Position numbers and translations under genes: made by a program
Notes under the pieces: generated by a model
Seen by the model: the letters and a program-made list of their open reading frames with translations, nothing else
Told to the model about the DNA's origin: nothing
Databases searched by the model: none
Part shown: one piece after another, positions 30,828 through 41,562 of the stretch
How the letters are laid out: the number at the start of each line of letters is the position of its first letter
Position numbering within the stretch: position 1 is the stretch's first letter
NCBI GenBank assembly: GCA_015501595.1
Contig: JADNRX010000180.1
Span: forward strand, 1-64,000
Source: Hymenopellis radicata
Taxonomy: Eukaryota; Basidiomycota; Agaricomycetes; Agaricales; Physalacriaceae
Reading direction: 5' to 3'
DNA length: 64,000 bases

Positions 30828-32705
30828 ATGTGGTCGTCCTCTCTCCCCGCCGACGCGTTGTCGACAGGTCTACTCTCCGTCCTCTCTATTGGTATAACAT
30901 ACCAAGTATGCACCGTATTCTATCGACTCTATCTCCATCCATTGGCGCACTTTCCTGGCCCTAAACTCGCTGCTGCATCTAGTATATACCGCTTCTACTA
31001 CGACGTGATTCTCGGGGGAGAGATGCTTTCCCAGCTGGAACACCTACATTCCGTTTACGGTAAGCACACTATGGCTGTCATCGTTTCGCGCAAACGTCTC
31101 CATCCAGGTCCGGTCGTTCGATACGGGCCGAACTCGGTAGGTCGTCCTCTGATACACATACATTTGCTTATGCGCGCTACGCTAGCTACATTTTAGCGAC
31201 CGACGGGCATACGCGGATATCTATAGGACTGGGACTGCTCTTACGAAGGAACCGTTTTTCTACAAATGCTTCTACTTCACCGAAGCGTCTTTTGGATTCA
31301 CTGACCCTCACAAACATCGTGTGAGGCGCGAACTGCTGTCGCCTTTCTTCCATCGCCGTGCCGTATTGCAACTAGAATCCGTACTTCAAGCAAATGCAAG
31401 TACTGTTTTGCTCATGCCCCAATGTTAATGTTGAAGTAATCATTTTGAAGGTCGACAAACTCGTGAACAAACTGGGCGAAACGCCTGATAAACCACTTGA
31501 CCTCTATTTTGCATTCCGAGCAGTCGCGTTGGAGATTATAGCCTCCTACTGTTTCGGACAATCGTTTGGCTGTCTAGATGCCCCGGGTTTCCGGCATCAG
31601 CTTCTTGTGAACATTGCCACACAGATCAAAAATCTCTGGGTCTGGAAGTGGTTTCCGACCCTTCCTCTTGTTCTGATGAATTTGCCGGATTTCGTCGTGC
31701 TGCGATTAGACCCTCTCCTACGCGCGAATCTGGAGCTGCGTGACATGCTAACGCATCAGATCGATAACTTTGTTGAAAACGAGAATGCGAAGCAAGGTGA
31801 CCACGAAATTATCTATCACCACCTGCTACATCCATCGACGGACAAACATGCGCGGCCGTCGAAAAGTTCTCTGCTTGATGAGGTATGTTCAGTGCTTTCC
31901 CATCGTGTAAGTCAAGTAGCGATTGATGTGGACACCTCTAGGCAATGCTCTTAATAGAGGCCGGTAGTGATACCGTTGGAAACGCTTGTTATGTTGGCGT
32001 CTTTCACGCACTCAACGACAACGTGATATATCGCAAGCTGCGAGCTGAACTTGATGAAGCGTGGACTGATAAAACCCAACCCTTCGCACTCCAAGCGTTG
32101 GAGAACCTGCCATACTTGGTACGCATCCGACTCCATCCCCTTTCTGAAACTGACGTTCGCACAAAGACCGCTTTCATCAAGGAGTCTCTTCGGACATCCA
32201 ATGGTGTCGTGTCGCCTCTTCCTCGAGTGGTACAACAGCGTATGCGAATCTCAGGTCATATGGTGCCCGCCGGTGTAGGTTTTCTCTCTTGTTGCCCGGA
32301 ATCGACCATTTACAAAACTGACTCTTTGGCAGGTCGACGTCTCCATGGCTATTAGCTTCGTTCACAACAACCCGGAGATCTTCGAGAACCCGAAACATTT
32401 CAATCCCGACCGCTGGCTAACCGAGAACGCGAGTGAGCTGGACAGCTCTCTCGTCGCCTTCTCACGCGGAACAAGGATGTGCTCTGGGCTTAACCTCGCG
32501 TGGGCTGAACTATACCTCATCTTTGGGAATATATTTCGGCACCTAGACTTGGATATTTACGATACGACGTAAGTGGATTGTGGTGTACATGTATTCCCAT
32601 CGGGGCTTATTGAGTGCTAGGCAGGACGATTTCGCGCGCTTCAAGGAGTATCTTGTGCCCGTGTACCAGGGTCGTAACTTGCGCGCTTTTGCGAAGCTTC
32701 GCTGA
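30828..32705 (+). CDS. cytochrome P450, complete
   Basis: Eight exons: 30828-31059, 31108-31136, 31186-31395, 31451-31882, 31942-32118, 32167-32274, 32333-32568 and 32621-32705, giving 502 aa. The protein has an N-terminal anchor ([20 protein letters not shown]), a proline-rich hinge ([12 protein letters not shown]), the C-helix [17 protein letters not shown], the I-helix EAGSDTVGN (T for oxygen activation), ExxR as ESLR, PDRW, and the heme loop [10 protein letters not shown]. Intron 3 (31396-31450) is GC-AG, starting GCAAGT. The closest look is to the fungal CYP families that include trichodiene-oxygenase-like enzymes, but the substrate cannot be inferred. A hAT-like MITE begins 37 bp after the stop. 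Confidence 0.95.
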
Positions 32706-32741
32706 GAAGGAACTTCAATTGATATCGCTTAACGTGAGACG

Positions 32742-33286
32742 CAGGCTCCGAACCCAGCCGTCGTTGTCGTTTCTGCGATTTAAGTAGTTGAGTGAGAAAT
32801 GGAAATTATTTGAGAGCGGAAAGACGGACCGAAATATTTGATGAGCCAATAAGAACAATAGCAACGGGGAAAACGAAACGACAAGACGGCTGGCACATTC
32901 CCACCGGCATCGTTCGCATGGATTTTCCCTGACCATCGGCAGCCTTTGCGACCATCCGTTGTTCCCTCCCCTCTGTACCACCTCTGGGTATCAAAAACTT
33001 GTTCATTAGTTCTAAATAACATGCAGGTTGTTTCTGGCTCTCTACTGGTGACTGTAGTCGTTGCATTTCGCTTGCATATGTTCGGAGTCTGAATCCTCGT
33101 GAAGTGGTGCCGAAGACGTGCCGGTGGGAATGTGCCAGCCGTCTTGTCGTTTCGTTTTCCCCGTTGCTATTGTTCTTATTGGCTCATCAAATATTTCGGT
33201 CCGTCTTTCCGCTCTCAAATAATTTCCATTTCTCACTCAACTACTTAAATCGCAGAAACGACAACGACGGCTGGGTTCGGAGCCTG
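32742..33286. mobile_element. hAT-like MITE with perfect 168-bp inverted arms and 8-bp target duplication
   Basis: Left arm 32742-32909 and right arm 33119-33286 are exact reverse complements over 168 bp, starting CAGGCTCCGAACCCAGCCG. They flank a 209-bp unique spacer. The direct repeat GTGAGACG lies immediately outside both ends (32734-32741 and 33287-33294), and an 8-bp duplication is the signature of hAT transposases. The spacer has no transposase frame. Perfect arms mean recent insertion or ongoing gene conversion. The RNA would fold into a very long hairpin if transcribed with the P450 3' UTR. Confidence 0.9.
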
Positions 33287-33977
33287 GTGAGACGTGGAAT
33301 GTCCGTTTGTAGGGAGACACGGCGGCGTTAAACGCTTCTCGAAATATTAGTAACAACGTTGTACCGCGATTTTAGGGGTCCCGAACAATCAACTTTCGAG
33401 TGCTACCCAGGTATGAGATTTAGACCATAACGTTGAACATACAGTGTTATATCATTCAGTACTCATGAATCAGGCAGGCTCTGTGAGAATTGACCCGCAA
33501 TTGACAAAGCATGCATAATTCTCCGCCTATGTTCCTCCTGGAATGTCTAGCTTGAAGTTCGTTACAGTGGCAACCAATGGAGACCTTACTGTTTAAACCG
33601 CCATCGGTCGTGCCTTTGAGGTATCATTATCGTTCCATTCCGTTTGCTTATTGAGATCGTACATCTCGTGACGCTCCGTATCAACTTGAATGAAGACCTG
33701 TTGGAGAATCGCAGTGAGCAATCGATTCTGCTACTGATAAAGCTAATTAGGAACCATACTTCTGGTCGGCTAGTCTGATCAGGATGCTATAGTACAGACG
33801 GTGAATCAGTCGGCCGAATCGGGATGAGTGACAGCATGCGCAAACCAGAAAACTTGGATCTGTTACTGAGATACTATGGTCGTCCATAGATGATCCTCCG
33901 CGTGGCATACGCGCATTCAAGCCTACGTCAGATGTGAGGCAAGAACAGAAGCGTCTTGGCTCAACACGTACTGGACA
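33287..33977. other. intergenic, nothing recognised
   Basis: Between the MITE and the 3' end of the DUF6534 gene. No coding or RNA signature was seen. Confidence 0.5.
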
Positions 33978-35368
33978 TTACCGAGTTACAGTACAGTTTA
34001 GGCTTGAATCAAGGTCAAATTTGGCAGATACGTAGGATAAAGAATAACGAACGAGGACGAAACTGAAGCCGATGTGTAAACCGGTATCAGGCTGTGCACA
34101 AGTAATCAGTAAGCGCGTAGAATATGCGAGGAGAGAAACCCACCTTTCCGACATATAGGCTTAGTTCAACGATAGCGAAGATGGTGGTCATGAGGCCGTT
34201 CGCGATGGTGACTGCAAATGCGCATAAGTCCAAATCTCGTCCGTTATTGAAAAGTGAAAGGGACCTCGAACGATGCGGTTCAGCAGCTGCGTTGTTTTCC
34301 TGAAACCTGTCCTCCGTTGATTCTGGCAGAATGGGAATGAATGCACGCAAGACAGGCAATGGAAACCCATGAGGAACGAAGAGACAATTATCGTGATTAG
34401 GATGTCGACCAGGGCAGTCAGCCCCAACCAGAGGCATCCAATAGATTGAAATTTGTCGAAATCGGCGAGGAACTTGACCCAACTAACAGCGATGCCAGAC
34501 CCGATGGCGCAGAGGCCAGATGCCACAGAAAGGAAAGCAATGCCGTATCCTAGCCATGTGTTTCCTGTGAGCACCTTGATGCGATAAGCGAAGAAAAGTT
34601 GGCATAGGGTCCCGGTTATTCCCTAGCTATGTGTTAACACGAAAACAGTTACATGGGATGACCTTACAACAAGAGCCGGATCTTGGCCAAGACAAAAGTA
34701 AGTTGTAGTCGGTAATGAAGGAGATATGGAGCATACCGGCCGCAAGCACTGGTAGAGCTATGTTAGAATCGTCCAGGACAGATATTCGAAGCACATACAC
34801 CAGTCTGCCGTGGCAAATGCGGCAAGGTTCTCTGGTAACGGGACATGAGGCGAAAGTTGAGGATACGAGATCGGAAACTAACGAAAGTTATTGATCAAGA
34901 GATTGTAAATCCACCACATAGCGAAGACGGTGCTGAGAGTCATTTAGGCGACCGTTACAACCTGATAGCAGGACAGCAGCACCTTAGAGTGTCCGTAACT
35001 AAGAGTAGAACGACCTGGATGGCGAACGAGCATTTAGGCCGGAGGAGTAAGCGACGTTGTCTGAAGTCACTCACGTAGGACTTGATCCATAATGCGTCTC
35101 TAATTTCAATTAGCTGAGTACCGGTATGACGCAAACTCTCCCAACGTACTTGCTGTAGTTTGTGAAGAAAATAAAACACTACATGAGTCCAGAGTAAGTA
35201 AGCGCCATCGCCGACGATGGGAGTGTAGAAGGGACCTGTACGAGCATAGCGCCGTAGAGAATGCACGCCAGAAATATCCCGACTAGTGCTGGTCCGTGAG
35301 CTGTGCAACCATGAGACTCCAAGGGTGGTAGTTTCCGAGAAGTACTCACTAAGGGAGATGATACTCAT
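33978..35368 (-). CDS. DUF6534-type multi-pass membrane protein
   Basis: The gene is split by about nine or ten short introns. From ATG at 35368 it reads MSIISLT-HGPALVGIFLACILYG-AMLVQCFIFFTN, then VVLLLVTDTLSTVFAMWWIY, an extracellular segment NFQNLAAFATADW, LCQLFFAYRIKVLTGNTWLG, YGIAFLSVASGLCAIGSG, GCLWLGLTALVDILITII, and RRTGFRKTTQLLNRIVR followed by VTIANGLMTTIFAIVELSLY and GFSFVLVRYSLSYVSAKFD. The TGFRKT-LLNRIVR block after the fifth TM is typical of DUF6534 proteins. The intron before RRTGF is uncertain and may be read through. These 7-TM proteins are abundant in Agaricomycetes and have no known function. Confidence 0.85.
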
Positions 35369-36255
35369 TGCTGAGAGGGTCCAAGACGCCCTCCCGCAAG
35401 ACGGAAGAGGACTGCTTATAATCGCTCGGCTGTGAACCGGGACCCAGAGCTGATCCAAAAGTGCTCGGATGGAGAAAACTAGGTGGGGATATCGGCACAA
35501 ACGCCGGAGAACTCAAACATCAGCGCTCAAAGTGAATTGAAGGGTCGACGAGATGTCATTTTATTGCGGCGACACAAGAGGTGGTTCTTCGGCCTAGTTC
35601 CATTGATTTCATCGAGTAACAGCATTTTAGAAGGTCACGTAGTGAGGTGCATGGAAAACGGTGGACGAAATGGGGTCCGTAAGTAAGTACAACTTGAAGA
35701 CATTCGTAAGTTGTGCGTAAGCAGACTCAAAAGCGCCAAGTCCTTCGAGTTCGCACGCTCACGTGCAATTGAATGCGATCAATCGCTTGCGTGACAGTCA
35801 CGTAGAATCGCGGCGACCGCCGCATGGTCTGGTCGTGTGAATCGACGTACACTCTACCCATTGTTGGAAGTTTGTGCTAATCATTTACTGGTGTCCGACT
35901 CACATGTATTCTGATATTCTGATTTCGAATTTGATGGAGGTAGGTGCCAACTCCAACTCCATCGTGTATTATTGCCTACAGCTTTAAGTAACTCTTTTCA
36001 GATCGCCCCTCTGCAGCTGCAAGTCTGGCATGAGTAACAGTTGTCAAACGCAGTAACGTATGAGTACCACAGTCACGAACAGTCGACTAGCACTGCAGTA
36101 TGCAGCACTTGTTCCTCTTGTTCCTGGCGATATTGGCATCTCCGATCGGCATGCAGGGGAAGCAAGGAAGAAAACGCGAGAATCTCGAACGCGCCTGATC
36201 CTATATAAGACGTCGTTGCCGTAACGGCTCCCAAACAACCCCCTCCGGTATAGTC
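35369..36255. other. divergent intergenic region
   Basis: About 890 bp between the divergent starts of the DUF6534 gene and the acyltransferase-like gene. No gene is recognised. Confidence 0.5.
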
Positions 36256-38083
36256 ATGCCTGCGCTTGATCCCAAACAGCTCGCCTTCTCCTCCGTGGAT
36301 GGTAAGACATGGAAACGAATGTTGTACGGTCAAGAGGCTCAGGCTGCATGGTTTGTGTACGTGTCTTGCAGCTTCAAAATACATTTAGTGGATCTCACGT
36401 TCTTCGACAATAGGGATGCGGGCGAAGGATTTACGACGTATGCCGGCACGCTGACAGCGCGTTTTAATCCTTGTCGTACCCAAGCCGACCTTCAGCGTCC
36501 TCTTGCTGTGTCGTGGATGAAGGCACGTCATTTGGCGCCATCAATTGCCACCATCCAAGTAAAGCGCGACGGTCAATATTGGTACGAGTATGAAGTGCCC
36601 ACGCTGGCCGAGGTTCACGAGTGGGTATCGGAGACTATATTCTGGCATGAGGAGCCCAAGACCATCCTGGAGGTGGATCTGCTGATGGAAGACAAGTGGT
36701 GGAAATGCGCCGATGGGCACCATCTTGTCGAATTGCATCTATTCCCTTCCACTGATACTCCAGGTGATTGGCACATAACGTACGTCGAGATGCTGGGCGA
36801 TTTCAAGGTCTTACTAGGTTGAACTAGGTATCTCGCTCCTCATAACGGGATTGACGCACGATCCCTTATGAAGCTTATGGAGTATGTCTTGACCTGGACA
36901 TTAGAAGAGTTGAAGTCGCCTTCGACGGGCGACCCATTGCTGGATTGGGGATCGGAGACTGTTCGTCTTCCCCGACTCTGATTGTCGCAGCCGAAATGCC
37001 GCTACAAGATTGTCCAGATGCCAAAGGTGCACCCCTTCCTCCTCCCGGATTTGTCAGTTTTTCATGATTCTACTGGATGTCGTTGCTCATATTGGCTTTT
37101 GGCGCATTTAGGTACCCTTTTTACCAAGTATCGTTGGTAACACGAGTGCATCAGCAAACGATCACAACAATGCACACGTTCGTCTTACTCTCACCAAGGA
37201 CGAGACTACAAGATACCGCGAAGTGTGCCGTGCTAACGGTGTCACTGCGACAGATCTTTGGCTCGCCCTGTTGGCTCTTTCCGAAATTGAGTACACCCTG
37301 CAGAGCTCAGCTGACGCTCCTGAAGAGGCCGCGCAGACAAACATTGCGGCGTACGAACAGGCATCTCACTTCCTCTTTGGTTTCTATTTCATCAACCATG
37401 TAAGTAGTGTTCTCCATTGTCGATTATTGTGACCTGAGGGTATCTTATACTAGCGCCACAAACTCCCCGGCAACTACAAGACTCTTCAAGATGGTGCTCT
37501 TCTATTCGGCTGTGAAGGGACGAACCTGCTCTTCGATATGAACACCATGCGCAAAGCGATAGTCTATGATAGAGCCAACTCCAAGGTTGTCCGTGATACA
37601 TCACGGGCCATCATTTGGGATGGTGTTGTCCAAATGAGTCATACTGTCGCTAAAGGCACACCGGTCAGTCTCGAGCATTCTGATCCTCGACACGAGAAGC
37701 TAACACAGCTCGAGCAGGCAGACTTTACGGCCGTGTTGCAGCGTGAAATTGATCGTCAAGCCGTCCTCGACGCGGGAAAGCACGATGATTCGGTGTACCA
37801 TATGCGCGTTCCGATGCTTTCGTCTATTGGGGACTACACCGCTATGGATATCTTGAATCCCTTCGTTCCTGGTACTGGCGAGCTGTCTAGCGAGCTTAGT
37901 GTCTTGGAGCAGTGTCATTCTATTCGCGTGACACATCCCCTGTTGGTCCCGATTTGCTGGCAGTACGCTGGTCGCTTGGATATGCTCTGGTCGACGGGTC
38001 GTAGATGGCAAAGCCAGGAAAATCTAGAGCTCTACAAGAAGATATTCAAAGAGTGGTTGGATATTGCAGTTGGAAGTGTATAA
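36256..38083 (+). CDS. acyltransferase-like protein (condensation-domain fold), one frameshift
   Basis: Exons 36256-36779, 36828-37052, 37112-37399 and 37454-38083 give about 555 codons. The putative active-site motif is HNGID (HxxxD type) in LAPHNGIDARSLM. The following DPLLDWGSETVRLP resembles the linker in fungal alcohol-acetyltransferase/trichothecene-acyltransferase-like proteins. A C-terminal block includes NVHVRLTL-like text after VPFLPSIVGN and ends in WLDIAVGSV. The frame breaks after VRLP at the four-C run 36970-36973. One more C gives RLPPTLIVAAEMPL and restores the frame through to the stop. Function is inferred from fold only. The first 60 codons are less certain. Confidence 0.6.
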
Positions 38084-38256
38084 TATTCTGTAAAGCGTAG
38101 CGATATGAAGAGTATCTCAATGATACTGAACGGTAGAGCCAAAGTAGACAAGTGTAAGGTGTTCATCATACGCGTGACGTCATGCAATAGAACTTAGCCA
38201 AAACCTTCACGTTGTTTCGGCTGACTTGTTGTACGACAGAGAAAATATTCTCTTGA

Positions 38257-39768
38257 ATGTCTTCAGACGAGGAATATACTCTCGACGCGAAACCGAAACG
38301 GAAACGACACCAGAAGGTAAATTAACAAACGTTACAGACTCTAGTAGAATTGACCGTCGATCCAGCACACAGGAAAGCGAAAGAAACGGCAAGGGGTCCA
38401 GCACCAACTTGAGAACGATACTTCAGGATCCACATCATACGATATTCACACCTTTTTCGAGCGTCTTGTCTTGAAAAGCGACCCTTCGCCATACGATGAA
38501 TTTTTTGAGTCTCAGCTGCTCTTGGAGTACTCTCAGGAAAGAGATTCAATCCTCTCTCAACTTGGCGGGAAGGATGAAAATGTAAGCCTTTTGTTATTCA
38601 AATGGCTCACAGGCTCATTGACATTACTCTTCTCAAGGCGGCCGATCTGCGGTTGTTATCACGTCTTGAGGAATCGCATCTCCGTGATGACTTGAGTACC
38701 TTTTCTCGCCTGGCGACATCTGATTACAGTCCAATGAAGATGCTCGCTTACCGGCTCGAGTATGATGAGGTGTGCCCGGATCTCAAAATCGCGCCACGGA
38801 CAGTGAGTTCTAATCATGAATAGCATAGAGTAAACCTGCCCAACATTCCATCGCATTCTAGTCTGAGAGAATGCTCTATACTTCCTAGTGAAGTCGACGA
38901 CGTTCTCCCTGGACACGTTCTGGATGGGTTGCAAAGCATTCGAACAACTCCCTATCAAAGTTCCTTCCTGTCTCGCCTTGAAGCGGGCCCGCCGAACCCA
39001 GGAAATACAGTAGCGGTGGACTGGGATGCACGTTCACCTTGGATGTTGCTCATGGAAGACGTTCGACAGCATCACCGTTTAGCGCAGTGAGGAACACCTT
39101 ATGAGTGGCGGGTGTTTCGACTGATAGTGCCTCCTAGTCCAGACCGCGAGCTGCCTTTTGAAACTGCCGGAATAATTGAATACGGTACTCTTCAGGCGTG
39201 GCACCTACCGCAAGTGCACGACCTCCTCAGCCGAATGTTCTGGGATGGCATCGATGGTGTGTCTTCACTTCATCCACGGAAGAGTACCTGACAAGACCTG
39301 ATTCAGTTAGTGATTCTCTCGACTACTGGCCGGAGCGCTGTACAGTTGTAGCAACCTACAAGCGTTTGGTTCTTAGCATTGTCGTCATCACCTCTCCCAC
39401 AGAGACATACATCACGTATCTTGCCGTCAAAGCTGGATGGGATAACTCTCAAATTGCGACGTAGGGATCTTCGTATCATGCCTGAGCTATGATCTGACTT
39501 GCATGTCAAAGGTCGCTACTCTATCATCTTATTCAACTTAATCCTCAAAAGGACATCACGCTCCATGTCTCTGCCAACAGTCCAGCCATTGTCGGTTGTT
39601 CCCTTACCTGTTTTTGCTATTTGACTGAAGCCTTTCTTCTAGTTGTTATACAACCGGTTCGGATTCAAAGCGGAAGAATTTGTCGTCGGATTCTATGAGG
39701 ATTATCTCAGCCCCCAGTCTCGCGCCTCAAGAAACGCATTTCGATTACGACTGCGCCACAATTTATGA
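38257..39768 (+). CDS. KAT14/CSRP2BP-like GNAT acetyltransferase, with two lesions
   Basis: Exons 38257-38316, 38366-38581, 38638-38802, 38862-39256, 39307-39460, 39512-39590 and 39643-39768. The C-terminal GNAT domain matches human KAT14 closely: FWDGID-VSDSLDYWPE, TYITYLAVKAGWDNSQIAT, LLYHLIQ-KDITLHVSANSPAILLY, then RFGFKAEEFVVGFYEDY and a terminal NAFRLRLRHN. The middle has EVDDVLPGHVLDGLQSIR. KAT14 proteins are subunits of ATAC-type histone acetyltransferase complexes in animals, and the fungal complex is not established. The join 38802/38862 is out of phase, and there is an in-frame TGA at 39088-39090 between RLAQ and GTPYEWRVF. Either the gene is decaying or the sequence has errors. All other splice sites are intact. 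Confidence 0.75.
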
Positions 39769-40107
39769 TTTGAAAGCATCTTGGGTCCTCAATCATGCAG
39801 AAGCTACTAGATCCTTATGATCTGCAAGAGTCTAGTCTCCTACTAATGCTGTATTATAGGACTGCGATCATGGTCCTTCCTCATCTCGATGGAATGATTC
39901 AAGTTGGGTTTATGAGCTATATACATCAGAGCGCCCGAAGAGGCTCGCCGGTGGAATGAATACATCAGATCTACACTTAGGTATTAAATAAATGGATAGC
40001 AGTGAAAAAAGCGCAACGCAGGATACTTTTGAATCAAAATGTGCCCAAGAAGTAGCTGGGGATCATATCAGCGCACGTCAACAAGGAATGTAAAAGGGAG
40101 ACGAACA
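39769..40107. other. convergent 3' region
   Basis: 339 bp between the KAT14-like stop and the fibrillarin stop on the other strand. Nothing is recognised. Confidence 0.5.
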
Positions 40108-41262
40108 TTATGCACCGTGTCTGACGTAGACGGCAGTCACCATAGCGTGGTCACGCTCATAAGGTTCGAGAGGAACCTGTTCCAGCGGCCTGAACTTTTC
40201 CTTCTTTAGTGTGTCAACCTCGTTGGCGAATACAACATCGGGAGGGGCGGTGGAGTCGATACAGCTGGCTTTTATGGAGATCACGACATGACCGCCAGCT
40301 TTTAGGAAGTGCTCGGCGTTGTGGGTAACGATACGAGCCTGATCCGGTTGAGCTACGTCGGCAAATATGACATCGACTTGCGAGACGAGCATGCGGTATT
40401 TTTGAGGTAAACGGGCGTCTTCGATGATGGCTAGAGAAATTGTTAGTCCGCAGAGTTGATGGACGTCGATGGATACTCACGGATAACGTTTGTGCGTTTC
40501 TTGGCCATGCCAATAAGATCACGACCGGAGCGTAATGAGAATTCGACGGCGTACACGACACCTTCCTGTGAAAAAAATTGAGTAAAGTAGGAATGAACAG
40601 ACGGGGAACAGGCATACAGGACCAACAATGTCAGCGACATGGCTGACACTGGTACCACTGGCAGCACCAAGGTATAGCACCTTCTTGCCCGGGCCAATGA
40701 ATATCTCGTCCAAACCGCTTAGCACACCAGCAGCGAGCTTGCTTCGGAATGGATTCCAGACACGATACTCGACCTTGGTACCCTCCACGGCACCCTCGAC
40801 TGATATCCGCTTTTCGCCATAGACCGACTCGCCGGGTACAAGATTTTTCGTGACGAGCAAAGACTCTTTTCCTTTCGCGATGAAGATTCCGGGATGTCTG
40901 TGCGGTTCGAGAACGGTGTTCGCACCGCCTCTGGCACCACCACGGGCGCCTCCACGACCGCGGGAGCACCACGCCCGCCTCGGCCGCCAGGAGCGCCTCT
41001 TCCACCACCGCCGCGGCCACCACCGAATCCACCTGCAGCGAGCTGGATTAGTCTAGGATGATCCCAAAAATAATGAGCACGCACCTCGTCCACCACCGCG
41101 ACCACCGCCTCGTCCACCACGATCACCACCTCGGAAACCACCGCGGTCACCACCACCTCGTCCTCCACCTCGTCCGCCAAATCCACCTCGACCACCTGGA
41201 GCACCTAGACGATGTTAGATTGGCTACATGAAAACTAGTGCAGTACGCGCACCGAAAGCCAT
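40108..41262 (-). CDS. NOP1: fibrillarin, rRNA 2'-O-methyltransferase (box C/D snoRNP), one frameshift
   Basis: Exons 41253-41262, 41085-41204, 40618-41032, 40481-40565 and 40108-40430. The N-terminus is a glycine/arginine-rich (RGG) domain. The methyltransferase domain has [36 protein letters not shown], the SAM-binding [36 protein letters not shown] and [11 protein letters not shown]. The enzyme methylates pre-rRNA ribose in the nucleolus guided by C/D snoRNAs. The RGG part and the catalytic part are one base out of frame. The exon sum is 953 nt and one extra C in the three-C run at 40962-40964 (minus strand GCTCCCGCGG) gives 954 nt and [13 protein letters not shown]. In an essential gene this is most likely an assembly error. 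Confidence 0.95.
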
Positions 41263-41562
41263 TGATACAAAGTTACAAAAATGGAGTTGTCCCGCTCGCT
41301 ACCCAGCCCGTAAAAGTAAAAAGTTGGCGGAGGAACGGAATTGCAATCAAATTTTTTGGTGTCGATCGTATACAAACGTCAATAGTCACAGAAAGTAACG
41401 GCGCTTGTGACACAATTTCAACTTGACAAGATGGAGTGAGTGGCCGAAGAGATTCTACTACTAATATTAACTGTTTAAGCCTCGTTGGCGAATGCCTGCT
41501 TCCTCGATGACCATTCTAGTTCTAGTCATAATGAGATATTCAGTCAAAAGGCTCAGGAACTG

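Noticed and set aside
32742..33286. Hairpin as a transcription terminator of the P450 gene
   Set aside because: The exact 8-bp target duplication and terminal inverted repeats identify an inserted element. An effect on 3'-end formation would be secondary.
36256..41262. Programmed ribosomal frameshifting as an explanation for the split frames in acyltransferase-like and fibrillarin genes
   Set aside because: No slippery heptamer or conserved stimulatory structure. The same lesion type at C-runs in many unrelated genes points to sequence error.
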